This document shows, in pieces, positions 8,683-18,260 of a DNA stretch of 64,000 nucleotides (the stretch's first letter is position 1; each line of letters opens with the position of its first letter). The stretch is from the NCBI GenBank assembly GCA_902826615.1, contig CADEFN010000003.1, positions 455,133-519,132 on the forward strand, given 5' to 3'. A program made the translations under genes and the position numbers. This DNA is from an uncultured Gemmatimonadota bacterium (GTDB lineage Bacteria; Gemmatimonadota; Gemmatimonadetes; Gemmatimonadales; Gemmatimonadaceae). The notes beneath the pieces were generated by a model. The model was given only the letters and a program-made list of their open reading frames with translations. It did no database searches and was not told the origin of the DNA.

Positions 8683-10148
8683 GTGGCGGCGGGCATGAGG
8701 GAGGGGGTGGAAGTCCCCGTGGCGCGTGCCGCCGGGGCAAAGTGAACGGCGAAGGTCGAACCGACCCCAACGGAGCTCTGCAGGGTGAGGGTCATCCCCA
8801 TCAGCGTGCAGAGCTGGCGCGAAATGGCCAGGCCAAGTCCGCTCCCACCGTGCTGACGCGCGGTGGAGTTGTCGGCTTGCTCGAACGGTTCGAAGACGGC
8901 GCGCTGGCGGTCGGCGGGAATCCCCATACCCGTATCGCGCACCTCCACCCGGTCAGGCGCCCCGTGGCGGTTGAGGAAGAGCGAGACCACGATCTCCCCA
9001 CGTTTCGTGAACTTGAGGGCATTGCCCACCAGGTTGAGCACGACTTGCCGCAACCGGGCCGGATCGGCGTCCACGATGCACTCCTCGTCAGGCACCTCGA
9101 GGCGGAGAACGACACCATCCCGCGGTGGCGCGCCGGGAGGCTGCAGAAGGTCGACCGCCTCCCGCAGCAATGGTGCAATGGACACGGGGATGATATCCAC
9201 AGCCATTCGCCCTGCCTCGATCCGCGAGATGTCGAGAATGTCGCTGAGCAACTCCAGCAGGTGCGAACCATTGGCGTTGATGCGATCGAGATACTGCAGT
9301 TCCCTGGCCTGCAGCCGCGGCGCAGCATTCTTGCGCAGCAACGAGGAAAAGCCGATGACTGAATTGAGTGGGGTCCGGAGTTCATGGCTCATGCGAGCCA
9401 GAAACTCGCTCTTGGCCCGATTGGCCTCTTCGGCCTTCACCATCGCCACCGACAACTGGTCGGCCATCGCCTGCCGGCGTTTCACATCGTGTTCGAGCTG
9501 ATCCTGGGTGAGCCGCAGGTTGGTCGCCACTTCGACCAGCCGACGCTCCACGAGCCGCGCACGCTGAAGTTCTTCCGTCACCTCACGCTCACGGCGCACA
9601 CGGGTGTGGCGGCGCGTGACACACTGATGCACAAACCGGGTTCGTTCCCGCGACCAGAGGACGCTGATGCTCAGAGTGGCAACACCGGTTGCAACAAACC
9701 ACCAGAAGCTGCCGTCGGGTGGCCCTTCGGCCATGGCGATCGCGAGATGGAGCGTGAGCCCCAGAGCGCCCGCCAGCGCCGCGATACGCTGCAGGGGAAA
9801 CGCCGCGAGCACGGCAGCGGCCGGGACAAAGAACACCCCCGCGGGGGCCGACTCGCGCAGACACCAGGCGAGCGCCACCACCGCAAGCTGCATGGCGCAG
9901 GCTCGGGCCATCGGCCCTCCTGCGCGGTGCGCCCATACGTTGAGCGCACCAATCGCGAGCGCCGCGACAATGCCGCGGCGATCCGCCATCCCCGCGGCCA
10001 CCACAACCATGGTGACGCTGATCACCAATCCGGGAACCGACAACCATCGGGCCTCGCGTCGCGCGACCATGCGCGCGAGGCGATACCCGGCGATTAAGGT
10101 GTGATCGCCCTCCGGCAGGGAAGGACGGGAGTTTGATACCATGGGCAC
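8679..10148 (-). CDS. Membrane-bound sensor histidine kinase
   Basis: A 489-residue kinase. The N-terminal 165 residues hold about six hydrophobic segments with short loops, so the sensor is probably within the membrane or reads a membrane signal. A coiled-coil linker (about 175-245) leads to the HisKA domain with H255 in RMSHELRTPLN. The HATPase part has the N box (NLVGNALKFT), G1 (DTGMGIP) and G2 (GGSGLGLAI). There is no attached receiver; the receiver and Hpt are the next two genes. Start is GTG 10148 or ATG 10142; the sequence TAGGTG upstream of the latter is a weak ribosome site. Confidence 0.92.
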   Translation of the reverse strand: MPMVSNSRPSLPEGDHTLIAGYRLARMVARREARWLSVPGLVISVTMVVVAAGMADRRGIVAALAIGALNVWAHRAGGPMARACAMQLAVVALAWCLRESAPAGVFFVPAAAVLAAFPLQRIAALAGALGLTLHLAIAMAEGPPDGSFWWFVATGVATLSISVLWSRERTRFVHQCVTRRHTRVRREREVTEELQRARLVERRLVEVATNLRLTQDQLEHDVKRRQAMADQLSVAMVKAEEANRAKSEFLARMSHELRTPLNSVIGFSSLLRKNAAPRLQARELQYLDRINANGSHLLELLSDILDISRIEAGRMAVDIIPVSIAPLLREAVDLLQPPGAPPRDGVVLRLEVPDEECIVDADPARLRQVVLNLVGNALKFTKRGEIVVSLFLNRHGAPDRVEVRDTGMGIPADRQRAVFEPFEQADNSTARQHGGSGLGLAISRQLCTLMGMTLTLQSSVGVGSTFAVHFAPAARATGTSTPSLMPAAT

Positions 10149-10228
10149 CTAGCCACTGGAGCCCTTTCAGAAGGCTCACCAGGATGAGTATCGGCCAACC
10201 GCAAACGCGGCTGAACGCGCCCGCTCCC

Positions 10229-11641
10229 CTAGTTGGGGGTCAGTTTCGGCAGCCCGAGTGAGACCGCCAGTTCGGCGGCAGTGCTGACCAGCTTTGCCTC
10301 GAGGGCGATGCGCTTGAGTTCTTCATCTATCACCACTCGTTCGCGCGTGTTGACGAGGAAGAGCGTGCTTTCCCCCGCCTCGAACTTCCGCTGCTCACCA
10401 TCGCGGAGCAGACGAGCCTGCGTAACGGTCTGCTCCTGGAGCGCCGCCAACTCCCGCAACGTGCTCAGGTCGTTGGCCGAGGTCTGAATGGAAATCCCGA
10501 CACCCCGTTTGACGATGGAGCGATCGAGTGTCAGCTGATCGAGTTTGTCCGAAGTGGCCTGCAGCTTCCCGCGCTCTTTGCGAAAGAGGAGCGGAATCTT
10601 GACCGACGCCCCGAGTTTGCGATCACCGTCTGCATCAAAGGCGGCGCCTGGGTTCGGCGTTCCATCGGCGCGGGCGGCGAGCCCCGAGAGACTCACCTCG
10701 GCATCGGGCACAAAGACCCGCTGCTGCGCGAGACTGCGTTCGGCATCACCTTCCCGCACCTTGGCGATGGCCTTCAGCAGGTCGGGGTGCGCCCGCTCCG
10801 CCTGGGCAATCCACTGCGACAGGCGGGCCGCATCGACCACACCGGGATCGAGACCGGCAAACGACGGAATGCTCCCTGCCGCAAGCGCCGCAGGCTGGGC
10901 GCGATCATCCCACAACATCCCTTCCACCAGCATCGAGGTATTGCGGAACGCCAGCCGTGCCTCGGCCAGCTGCACGCGACGGCGTTGCACCTCGAGACCG
11001 GCTTCGAGAGTGTCGATCGCCGCGGCATCACCCTGCACCACCCGCGCGCGCAGCGCGTTCAGCCGGAAAGTCGCCAGCCCGAGCGCCTCTTCGCCAAAGC
11101 GTTCGCGACGGAAGCCCTCGTACCAGAGCCCGTACGCCTTGGCCGCGGTCAGGAGCAGTTTGTTGACCATCGCCGCGCGTTCGCCGGCAGCGTACGCACG
11201 CATCGCTCGCGCCTGGGCCACGGCGGTCCGTCGTTCGTCGGTCAGCAATCGCTGACCGATCGGAATACTCAGCCCCGCGGTGAGCAGTCCGGACCCAGGC
11301 GTTGTGCGGTCCTCGGACTGAAAGATCCCCGCCGCCCTCTCATATCCCAGCTTGATATCAAAGCCGAACCAGGTCGGAATCTTCACAGCGGCATCGATGT
11401 AGTCGTAGTACTCCTTCCCCTCGAACTGCTTGCGGTCCCAGCTCGCGGTGAGGGTCGGGTCGAATGCACCGCGCGCCCCGCGTTCATTGCCAGCCGCAAT
11501 GGACTCGAGGAGGAGCGCCTGGCGCACCACCGGGTGATTGGCCGCGACGACCCGGTAGAACTCCTCGAACGTCAGTGTCGAGACGGAGTCCTGCGCCCGG
11601 GCAACGCTGGCGGCGAACGTCAGCGCAGCAAGAAGCCTCAT
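10229..11641 (-). CDS. TolC-like outer membrane efflux/secretion channel
   Basis: A 470-residue outer-membrane factor with signal peptide (MRLLAALTFAASVARAQ). The two-fold repeat of long helices expected for TolC proteins is seen around residues 130-230 and 330-440, with barrel strands between. It is the last gene of the ABC/HlyD/TolC operon; its ATG overlaps the HlyD stop by 4 nt. It should form the exit duct for whatever that system exports. The 80 nt between its stop and the upstream end of the kinase at 10148 show no clear terminator. Confidence 0.88.
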   Translation of the reverse strand: MRLLAALTFAASVARAQDSVSTLTFEEFYRVVAANHPVVRQALLLESIAAGNERGARGAFDPTLTASWDRKQFEGKEYYDYIDAAVKIPTWFGFDIKLGYERAAGIFQSEDRTTPGSGLLTAGLSIPIGQRLLTDERRTAVAQARAMRAYAAGERAAMVNKLLLTAAKAYGLWYEGFRRERFGEEALGLATFRLNALRARVVQGDAAAIDTLEAGLEVQRRRVQLAEARLAFRNTSMLVEGMLWDDRAQPAALAAGSIPSFAGLDPGVVDAARLSQWIAQAERAHPDLLKAIAKVREGDAERSLAQQRVFVPDAEVSLSGLAARADGTPNPGAAFDADGDRKLGASVKIPLLFRKERGKLQATSDKLDQLTLDRSIVKRGVGISIQTSANDLSTLRELAALQEQTVTQARLLRDGEQRKFEAGESTLFLVNTRERVVIDEELKRIALEAKLVSTAAELAVSLGLPKLTPN

Positions 11642-12939
11642 GCCTTTTTGGTTGAAGCGGCCGCGTCGCCGTTCTTGAGAACGGTGGGGGGGAAGCCGTT
11701 GAGCTTCCGCCAGATTTCAAACCAGACACGCACCTCATCCAGCATCGCCCAGCCCAGCACGCCCGATCCCACGCGCAGCTCTTTGGGCCACGGCTCGTCC
11801 TCGGGATCGGCCGACACCAGAATGCGATACTTGCCGTCGGCAGAGTTTACGTAGTCGACCACGCGAATCACGCCGCCAAAGGTTCCCACGGCGACACTGG
11901 GCCACCCCGAAAACTGGAGGGCCGGCCAGCCGTCGAACTGGAGGCGAACCTTGCGACCGATGCTGAGGAGTGGCACGTCCATCGGCTTCACGTAGATCTC
12001 CACGGCCTGCTGCGGATTGGACGGCATCACCGTCACGACGGGATCGCCCTCCTTGAGCGTTTCGCCGATCCCCTGTTTCACGGCCCGCACCACGTACCCG
12101 TCCTGCGGTGCCACGATGCGGTACATGTCGTTGCGGATCTGCAGGGACGAGTAGGTCATGCGCAACTTGGCGACATCGGCCTGCCCCTCTCCGATTTCGG
12201 CCTGTGTGGCGCTGCGGTCCGACGACGCCTTGGCGATTTTCTCCGAGTACTCGGCCTCGATCGACGACAGTTCGATGCGGGCGTTTTCGGTCTCCTGACG
12301 CTTTTCCACCAGTTTGGCGGTGGCCGACTGCCCCTTGACCTGGTAGGCCTCGAGGTCGGCGCGCGACTTGAGCCCTTCATCGAACAACTGACGATTGCGT
12401 TCGAGCTGCCGGAAGGCCACCACTGAATCGATCTCCGCCGCCTGCACCGCCGCCTCGTACTGTTTGACCTTGTTGCGGCCCTTTTCAATGCTCAGCCGGC
12501 GGCCGTCCTCAAGCGCGGCGATCTGGCGCCCGAGTGCGTCTACTTTTGCGCGTTTGGCCACGATGGACTGTTCCTTCCCCGTCACCTGCTCGCCCGTACG
12601 CGAGACGGTCTTGGGGTCGAGGAACGACTCCTTGATTTCGGAGATCGTGACGAGGAGGGTCCCCTTCTTCACAAACTCCCCTTCGGCAACATGCCACTTG
12701 TCGATGCGGCCGGCGATGAGGGTGGGAACCGTCTGAGGGCGGTCTTCGGGCCGGAACGATGTCACCTGTCCCGTCCCCTGCACGTTCTGCTGCCAGGGGA
12801 GGAACATCACGCCTGCCGCGACGAGGATCAGCGCCACGAGGATACGCGAGACAAGCCGATGCACCCCGGTGGCGTTCAGCAACCGTGCGGTGCGCATGGA
12901 GGGCGTGAGATACCCGGGACTCCCGGTGGCCGTACTCAT
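11638..12939 (-). CDS. HlyD-family membrane fusion protein
   Basis: A 433-residue periplasmic adaptor. One transmembrane helix (about 29-47) is followed by a lipoyl-like half (TLIAGRIDKWHVAEGEFVKK), a long coiled-coil hairpin (about 130-270), the second lipoyl half (RIVAPQDGYVVRAVKQG) and a beta-barrel domain. It would bridge the ABC protein to the TolC-like channel. The start at 12939 is fixed by the ATGA overlap with the ABC gene; a longer open frame to 13089 runs inside that gene and is rejected. Confidence 0.92.
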   Translation of the reverse strand: MSTATGSPGYLTPSMRTARLLNATGVHRLVSRILVALILVAAGVMFLPWQQNVQGTGQVTSFRPEDRPQTVPTLIAGRIDKWHVAEGEFVKKGTLLVTISEIKESFLDPKTVSRTGEQVTGKEQSIVAKRAKVDALGRQIAALEDGRRLSIEKGRNKVKQYEAAVQAAEIDSVVAFRQLERNRQLFDEGLKSRADLEAYQVKGQSATAKLVEKRQETENARIELSSIEAEYSEKIAKASSDRSATQAEIGEGQADVAKLRMTYSSLQIRNDMYRIVAPQDGYVVRAVKQGIGETLKEGDPVVTVMPSNPQQAVEIYVKPMDVPLLSIGRKVRLQFDGWPALQFSGWPSVAVGTFGGVIRVVDYVNSADGKYRILVSADPEDEPWPKELRVGSGVLGWAMLDEVRVWFEIWRKLNGFPPTVLKNGDAAASTKKA

Positions 12940-15170
12940 CGGATGCTCAGCAGTTTCTGGATGTAGGGGTCCTGCGATTCCACTGCGGACCATGTGTCGG
13001 AGGCCGAGACTTCGCCGCGCCGGAGCACGAGCACATGATCGCAGCGCGACAACAGGGATGGGTCGTGTGTTACCACGACCAGCGTCCACGGCGCCTGTGG
13101 TGCAAACACGAGATCGCTCAACATGATCTTGTCGGCCGGGTCGATTTCGTCGTCAAGAAAGGAGTCCATGAGGAGGAGGCGCGGCTCGTCCACCAGGGCG
13201 CGTGCCAGCAGAATGCGCTTGGCCACACTGAGCGGCACCGACCGCCCCGCGGCCTCAATGGCGCTTTGCAGTCCGTCGGGTTGATCCTGCAGCCAGCGGT
13301 CGAGCCCCACCCGCGCCGCCACTTCGAGCACGCTCTCCGTGCGAACCCCGGGCCGCCCGAGCGCAATGTTTTCCTCGACCGTCCCGTCAAAGAGCGGCAG
13401 ATCCTGCCCGAGATAGGCGACCGACGCGCGCGCGCGCGCGAGGTCGAGATCACGCAACGAGATCCCGTCGTGGGTGATGCTCCCCTCGTAACCGGGAAAG
13501 AGTCCGGCGATCAGTGAGAGCAGCGTGCTCTCACCACTCCCCGGTGGTCCCGTGATCCCCAGGCGGCTGCCGCTTTCGGCCACCAGGGTCACACCCGACA
13601 ACGCCGGATGGGCACTGTGTTCGTAGGTAAACGACACACCGCGCAATTCCAGTCGCGTGCCGCGCCCGTCTGTCTTGAGTGGTGCAACACCCTGCAGCGA
13701 TTCACCCGGGATGTTGGCGGCATGCCCGGCTTTTTCCAGCGCCGTGAGGATGTCGTACACGTCTGCCAGACCGAGGATCAGTTTTTCCACCGCCAGCAAG
13801 ACGGTGACGATGACGATCTCGGACGCCACGAACTGCCCCAGGGTGATCTGCCGATTGACTACAAGAGTACTGCCGAGGATGAGCAGGCCGGCCGTGATGA
13901 CCGTCTTGAAAACGACGAAGGCCACCGACTGGGTGATGAGCACACGGAAGTGCGCCTGGCGGTTGTCCAGGTACCCACCCACATAGTGGTCCATCCGGTC
14001 GACCGGGAGCGTGGCCTTGCCCGCGAACTTGAACGAGCGTGTGGTTCGGGCGATCTCCTCGAGCCAGTGTGCCACACGATACTTGTACTTCGACTCACCC
14101 AGGCTGGTCTTCCAACCCTTGGGTGCGGTGACGTAGAAGATGAACCCGAGGGTGACGATCAACGCCATCCCGAAGAGTGAGAAGTACGGGTGATAGAAGG
14201 TCAGCAGGATGAGCCCGAAGAGCACCTGGAGACCGGCGGTCACCCAGTCGGTCAGCAGTTTGCCGAGACTTTTCTGGATGGTCTTGATCTCGAAGAAGCG
14301 GTTCATCAGCTCCGGGAGATCGACGTTGGTGACGCGATCCAGCCGCACCTGCTGCAGGCGACCGGTGAGTTCGAAGGCCAGACGCGCAAAGACACGCTGC
14401 TGCACCGATTCCACCACACTGAGCTGCAGCAGCTGCAACGCACCGTTGGCCATTGTCCCGACGATGACAAAGGCAATCAGGAGCACCACGGGCTGCAGAA
14501 TCAGGCCACCGGAGACCAGCCCGATGATGGCCTGCACGCCTAACGGCAAGGTCAGGCCGAAGAGCCCGGCGAGTGCGGCATAGAGATAGATATTGAGGAC
14601 CAGCTTGCGTTCCTGACCGAGGAGACGTGCGAGCCGCGCCAGGGGCGAGGCATCGGGATCCAGCGACTCCCACGCTCCGGCGCCAGAGGTGGTCACGGCC
14701 ACCGGAATCAGGAGGCTTCGACCCTCCTTATGCCACTGCTGCGTCACCGTGGCACGCTCCAGCACCACCGACCGCTCATCGAGATCGCGCCCGATCACTA
14801 CGCCGGCAACCTTTCCGTTGGACACGGAGCGGATCACCAGCGCTTCGTGGGTGCCATCCGGCAGTTCCCGCACCAGCACAATGGGAAGGCTTCCGCCCTG
14901 CAGGGCAGCGTCCAGCTCCCGCGCGGACATGGGGCGCCGGAGCACCGTCATTCTGAGCTGACCGGCGACGTCGGCGATTCCCTGTACGAACTCCTCGACG
15001 GTGGAATAACTCGCCGAGCGGACGCGCCGGAGCTGGCTCGTCATCCCGGTATCCACATCAATGCTCAGTTCGCGCGCGATGACGCTCGCAACCGCAAGGC
15101 AGTGTTGAGTTTGCAACTGGGCTTCAGCGTGACGTGAGGAAATGCGCCGGCCGCAGGCCGGTGGTCGCAA
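12936..15170 (-). CDS. Type-I-secretion-like ABC exporter with degenerate ATPase
   Basis: Up to 744 residues: an N-terminal region resembling a C39-like (peptidase-like) domain (about 20-140), a six-helix ABC membrane domain (about 190-475) and a nucleotide-binding domain (about 505-730). The fold is intact, with a Q-loop (Q589) and H-loop (H702), but Walker A reads GPPGSGEST with Glu547 for the essential Lys (codon 13530-13532), the LSGGQ signature is PLSVAK (646-651), and Walker B is LLLMDS with Ser670 for the catalytic Glu. It heads an operon with HlyD and TolC genes, so an exporter is expected, yet its own ATPase should be weak or dead. The start is uncertain: TTG 15170 keeps the N-domain, ATG 15044 would shorten it. 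Confidence 0.88.
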   Translation of the reverse strand: MRPPACGRRISSRHAEAQLQTQHCLAVASVIARELSIDVDTGMTSQLRRVRSASYSTVEEFVQGIADVAGQLRMTVLRRPMSARELDAALQGGSLPIVLVRELPDGTHEALVIRSVSNGKVAGVVIGRDLDERSVVLERATVTQQWHKEGRSLLIPVAVTTSGAGAWESLDPDASPLARLARLLGQERKLVLNIYLYAALAGLFGLTLPLGVQAIIGLVSGGLILQPVVLLIAFVIVGTMANGALQLLQLSVVESVQQRVFARLAFELTGRLQQVRLDRVTNVDLPELMNRFFEIKTIQKSLGKLLTDWVTAGLQVLFGLILLTFYHPYFSLFGMALIVTLGFIFYVTAPKGWKTSLGESKYKYRVAHWLEEIARTTRSFKFAGKATLPVDRMDHYVGGYLDNRQAHFRVLITQSVAFVVFKTVITAGLLILGSTLVVNRQITLGQFVASEIVIVTVLLAVEKLILGLADVYDILTALEKAGHAANIPGESLQGVAPLKTDGRGTRLELRGVSFTYEHSAHPALSGVTLVAESGSRLGITGPPGSGESTLLSLIAGLFPGYEGSITHDGISLRDLDLARARASVAYLGQDLPLFDGTVEENIALGRPGVRTESVLEVAARVGLDRWLQDQPDGLQSAIEAAGRSVPLSVAKRILLARALVDEPRLLLMDSFLDDEIDPADKIMLSDLVFAPQAPWTLVVVTHDPSLLSRCDHVLVLRRGEVSASDTWSAVESQDPYIQKLLSIR

Positions 15171-15203
15171 TGACGAACGCCGAGAACGCTAGTTGGGCTC
15201 CAG

Positions 15204-15233
15204 ATTATATGCAATATCGATGCTTTGCTACAA
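15204..15233 (-). promoter_or_regulatory. Candidate sigma-70-type promoter of the ABC/HlyD/TolC operon
   Basis: On the minus strand a perfect TATAAT (15209-15204) lies 18 nt after TTGTAG (15233-15228), in an AT-rich island rare in this window. Two ATCGAT palindromes (15216-15221 and 15233-15238) flank the spacer and could bind a regulator. Transcription would start near 15197. Confidence 0.55.
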
Positions 15234-15260
15234 TCGATAGATATTACTGATGTTTACCCT

Positions 15261-15683
15261 TCAGGTCGTCGTCAGGCCGCGGTAGTCGTCGACGTGAATC
15301 CTGAAGAGGACGAACCTGGTTTCGGCCATTCGCCCATTCTCTTCAGGGAATGCCGCCAGGAGTCGCTGCATGACGCGTTCGTGGATGGCGTCGCCGGCCG
15401 CTGTGGCCTCTTCGGCGACGAAATAGACCGTGCCTTTCACCACCACACTCGTCCAGTCCGTCTGGGAGCGCACCTCGTCGATCTCGAACGCTACCCAGGG
15501 ATTGCGCTGCAGCAGCGTCAGCTTTGTGCCGGGCGCGGTGCGGCCGTAGATCCAGCCATTGTCCCACACATAGTGGATGGGCTCGATGTCCACGCGGTCG
15601 CGAAATGAATAGGCGAGCCGTCCGTGCCAGTGCGCGGCCAGGAATGCCTCAATCTCTGCGCGCGTCAGCTCCCGCACGTTCAT
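15261..15683 (-). CDS. Pyridoxamine 5'-phosphate oxidase-related FMN-binding protein
   Basis: A 140-residue protein of the split-barrel flavin-binding type, with [21 protein letters not shown] at the start and the PIHYVW and [19 protein letters not shown]-like strands of that family. Members of this small class bind FMN, F420 or haem, and many are oxidative-stress or flavin reductase proteins. It is the last gene of the sensor operon (its ATG overlaps the stop of the PAS-GAF kinase by 4 nt), so its cofactor might be linked to redox sensing; that link is inference. Confidence 0.82.
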   Translation of the reverse strand: MNVRELTRAEIEAFLAAHWHGRLAYSFRDRVDIEPIHYVWDNGWIYGRTAPGTKLTLLQRNPWVAFEIDEVRSQTDWTSVVVKGTVYFVAEEATAAGDAIHERVMQRLLAAFPEENGRMAETRFVLFRIHVDDYRGLTTT

Positions 15684-17560
15684 CGCGCCGCCGTTCCACC
15701 GACGGCGGGCCGCGCGTCGGCACTCACGATGGGTGACTCACCGATCGGGAGCACGAACGAGAAGGTACTCCCCTTCCCCATCTCACTCGACACCTCCAGG
15801 GCGCCACCATGTGCATCGACGATGCCCTTGGCGATTGCGAGCCCGAGCCCCGTGCCGGCGGTGCGCGAGGAGCGGCGCGCGTGCCAGAACCGGTCGAAGA
15901 TGTGCGGGAGTGCATCGGGGGGAATGCCGATTCCGGTGTCCGTCACCGCGATACGCACACCATCCGTTGTCTGTCGCACGTCGACGCGCACCTCACCGCC
16001 GCGCTCCGTGAACTTCACCGCGTTGCCGAGGAGGTTGGCCACCACCTGCTCGATTCGGAGGGCATCGATGCGGACCGGAGGCAACCCCGATGCAGCCGCG
16101 ACGACAAGACCAACGCCACGGTCGTCCGCGGCTTCAATCACCATGGAGGCGGCGCGCTTCACCACCGCCGCAGCATCGGCGAGGTCTGGCGTCAGGCGCA
16201 GGTGACCCGATTCGATGGTGGCGGCGTCAAGCAGATCCTGAATGAGTCGCTGCATGGCCGCCACCGAGTCGAGGATGGCATTCGCGACCTCGGAGCGTGC
16301 CCCGGCTTCGCTGGGTGGGTGGTCAGCGAGCACGCGCGCGCACATCGAGATGGCGCTGAGCGGATTGCGCAGATCGTGCGAGACCACGCCCAGGAGTTCG
16401 TCGCGGGCCTGCGACGCACGCCGGGACTCGCGATACAGCAGGGCGTTATCGACGGCCGCGGCGACGTGTGCCGCCAGTTCTTCCGCGGCATCACATTCTG
16501 TCTCGCCAAAGGTCCGCGAGGGGTCGGTGACAATCAGGGTCAGGGTGCCGAACACACGCCCGCGCGCGCTCAGCGGCATGGTGCAAAAGGCATGGACCGC
16601 GAGTGACTCCACGATGGTTATTTCGGCGTCATCGGGGCCTTCCTGGGCCCAGCCAGGTTGCAGACCTGAGGACAACTTCGCCGTGCCGGCCACCAGGACA
16701 GTCGCTACAGGAAAGGGCCAGTTCGACGGGAGCGGGGATCGCCCGGCTAAACGGCGCAGTGCCTGCGTGGCCCCGGGATCGTCGTGCACCGACACCACAC
16801 GACGCACGTCGGCTGCCCCCTCCACCACGTCCAGCACGGCGCAATCGGCGAGGTAGGGAATCGCGACATGGACTGCCGACATCAGGACATGTTCATACTC
16901 CAGGGATGCCGACAGATCGGTGGAGGCCTGCGCAATCACGTTCTGGCGTTCTTCGGCACGGAGTCGCTCGGAGATGTCGCGGAGCACAACGCTGAACAGG
17001 GGGGTCCCTTCCACTTCCAGGCGCGAAATCGAGGCTTCGGCCGGAAACTCGGTGCCGTCCTTCTTGAGACCGTAGATGGCGCGACGTTCGCCCATGCGAC
17101 GCGCCACGTCGGTGCCACCACCAAAGTCCTTCACATGGTGGGCATGGATGCGGCGGTACCGCTCAGGGAGGAGCACCGTCAGCGGCTGGCCGCGAATTTC
17201 GCTGGCCTGGTACCCGAATAACGTCTCCGCCCCATTGTTGAAATGCACAATGTGCTGGTCGCCGTCGATGGAGATGATGGCGTCGGCCGCAATCGTCAGG
17301 ATGCCCTGGAAGGTGCTCTGCGTGCGGCGCAGGTCGGCTTCGGCGAGTTGCTGACGACGCAACATGCGGAAGGCGAACACCGTGCTGCCTACCGCAATAA
17401 TGCCGGCGAGGGCCGCCAGCGAGATGGCGAACGTCTCGCCGGCACCCTTGTCGTGGAGTTCGAGGCGGACCACAACCAGCACCAGCACCACCAGGACAAT
17501 CAGCCACGATCCGGCAGCCAGCGAGAGCGCTACGCGCCACCGCGTCGACGTGTCATTCAT
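15680..17560 (-). CDS. PAS-GAF sensor histidine kinase
   Basis: A 626-residue kinase with two transmembrane helices (about 13-32 and 44-65), a PAS domain (about 81-195, with the PAC-type segment [20 protein letters not shown]), a GAF domain (about 215-375) and a classical HisKA/HATPase core. The phosphorylated His is H395 in [13 protein letters not shown]1 (DTGIGIP) and G2 (GTGLGLAI) boxes are all present, so it should be active. The start at 17560 lies 20 nt after the NarL-type regulator; a longer frame to 17719 would run into that gene. It is the only intact kinase of this operon and thus the likely partner of the regulator. Confidence 0.9.
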   Translation of the reverse strand: MNDTSTRWRVALSLAAGSWLIVLVVLVLVVVRLELHDKGAGETFAISLAALAGIIAVGSTVFAFRMLRRQQLAEADLRRTQSTFQGILTIAADAIISIDGDQHIVHFNNGAETLFGYQASEIRGQPLTVLLPERYRRIHAHHVKDFGGGTDVARRMGERRAIYGLKKDGTEFPAEASISRLEVEGTPLFSVVLRDISERLRAEERQNVIAQASTDLSASLEYEHVLMSAVHVAIPYLADCAVLDVVEGAADVRRVVSVHDDPGATQALRRLAGRSPLPSNWPFPVATVLVAGTAKLSSGLQPGWAQEGPDDAEITIVESLAVHAFCTMPLSARGRVFGTLTLIVTDPSRTFGETECDAAEELAAHVAAAVDNALLYRESRRASQARDELLGVVSHDLRNPLSAISMCARVLADHPPSEAGARSEVANAILDSVAAMQRLIQDLLDAATIESGHLRLTPDLADAAAVVKRAASMVIEAADDRGVGLVVAAASGLPPVRIDALRIEQVVANLLGNAVKFTERGGEVRVDVRQTTDGVRIAVTDTGIGIPPDALPHIFDRFWHARRSSRTAGTGLGLAIAKGIVDAHGGALEVSSEMGKGSTFSFVLPIGESPIVSADARPAVGGTAAR

Positions 17561-17579
17561 GCCGGCCGGATGCCTGCGG

Positions 17580-18248
17580 TCACGCCCGCTGCTCCTGCAG
17601 GAGCCCCAGACGCAAGGCAAACTGCACGTAGTGGGCGCGATGCGAGAGTCCGAGTTTTTCGTTGATACGCTGTTTGTAGGTGTCCACGGTTTTGGGGCTG
17701 ATGAACAACCGCTCGCCAATCTCAGGTGCCGAGTACCCTTGTGCCGTCAGGCGCAGCACATCGCGTTCGCGCTCCGTGAGACGACCAAAGCGGTCCCGAT
17801 CCTCCTCCTGAGGATCCTTGCGTGTCAGTCCTTTGGCAAGGACACGCGCGGCGGTCGGACGGACATACACGTCGCCCTTGGCCACGGCCCGCACGGCGTC
17901 GACGAGCTCGCGATCGGCCGCACTTTTCACGAGATATCCCGCCGCGCCCGCTTCAAGCAGGGGCACCAGGAATTCCTCCTCGGGATGCATGGTGAGCACG
18001 AGGACACGGCTGTCACCACCTTTGGCCACGATTTCCTTGGTGGCCGTTGCGCCGTCCATGCCAGTCATGGTGAGGTCCATGACCACCACGTCGGGATGGA
18101 AGCGGTCGACGAGCGCGATGGCCTCGCGACCATCCCGGGCCTCGCCCACCACATCGATGTCCTTGGCGGTACCGAGTACGGCCTTGAGCCCGGCACGTAC
18201 CACGGTGTGGTCGTCCACCAGCACGACGCGAATGAGGTCCGATTTCAT
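17580..18248 (-). CDS. NarL/LuxR-family response regulator
   Basis: A 222-residue two-domain regulator. The receiver has D12/D13, phosphoacceptor D58 ([13 protein letters not shown]) and a conserved lysine in LVKS. A linker leads to the LuxR-type helix-turn-helix (about 158-218, [20 protein letters not shown] then ISPKTVDTY). It binds DNA when phosphorylated. It lies between a degenerate sensor kinase (12 nt upstream) and the PAS-GAF kinase (20 nt downstream); regulators of this class usually pair with HisKA_3 kinases, making the lost catalytic sites of its upstream neighbour notable. Confidence 0.94.
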   Translation of the reverse strand: MKSDLIRVVLVDDHTVVRAGLKAVLGTAKDIDVVGEARDGREAIALVDRFHPDVVVMDLTMTGMDGATATKEIVAKGGDSRVLVLTMHPEEEFLVPLLEAGAAGYLVKSAADRELVDAVRAVAKGDVYVRPTAARVLAKGLTRKDPQEEDRDRFGRLTERERDVLRLTAQGYSAPEIGERLFISPKTVDTYKQRINEKLGLSHRAHYVQFALRLGLLQEQRA

Positions 18249-18260
18249 ACGATGTACTCC

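Noticed and set aside
13425-13440. (CG)8 simple repeat
   Set aside because: Lies within the ABC gene and encodes an Arg/Ala run; expected in GC-rich DNA.
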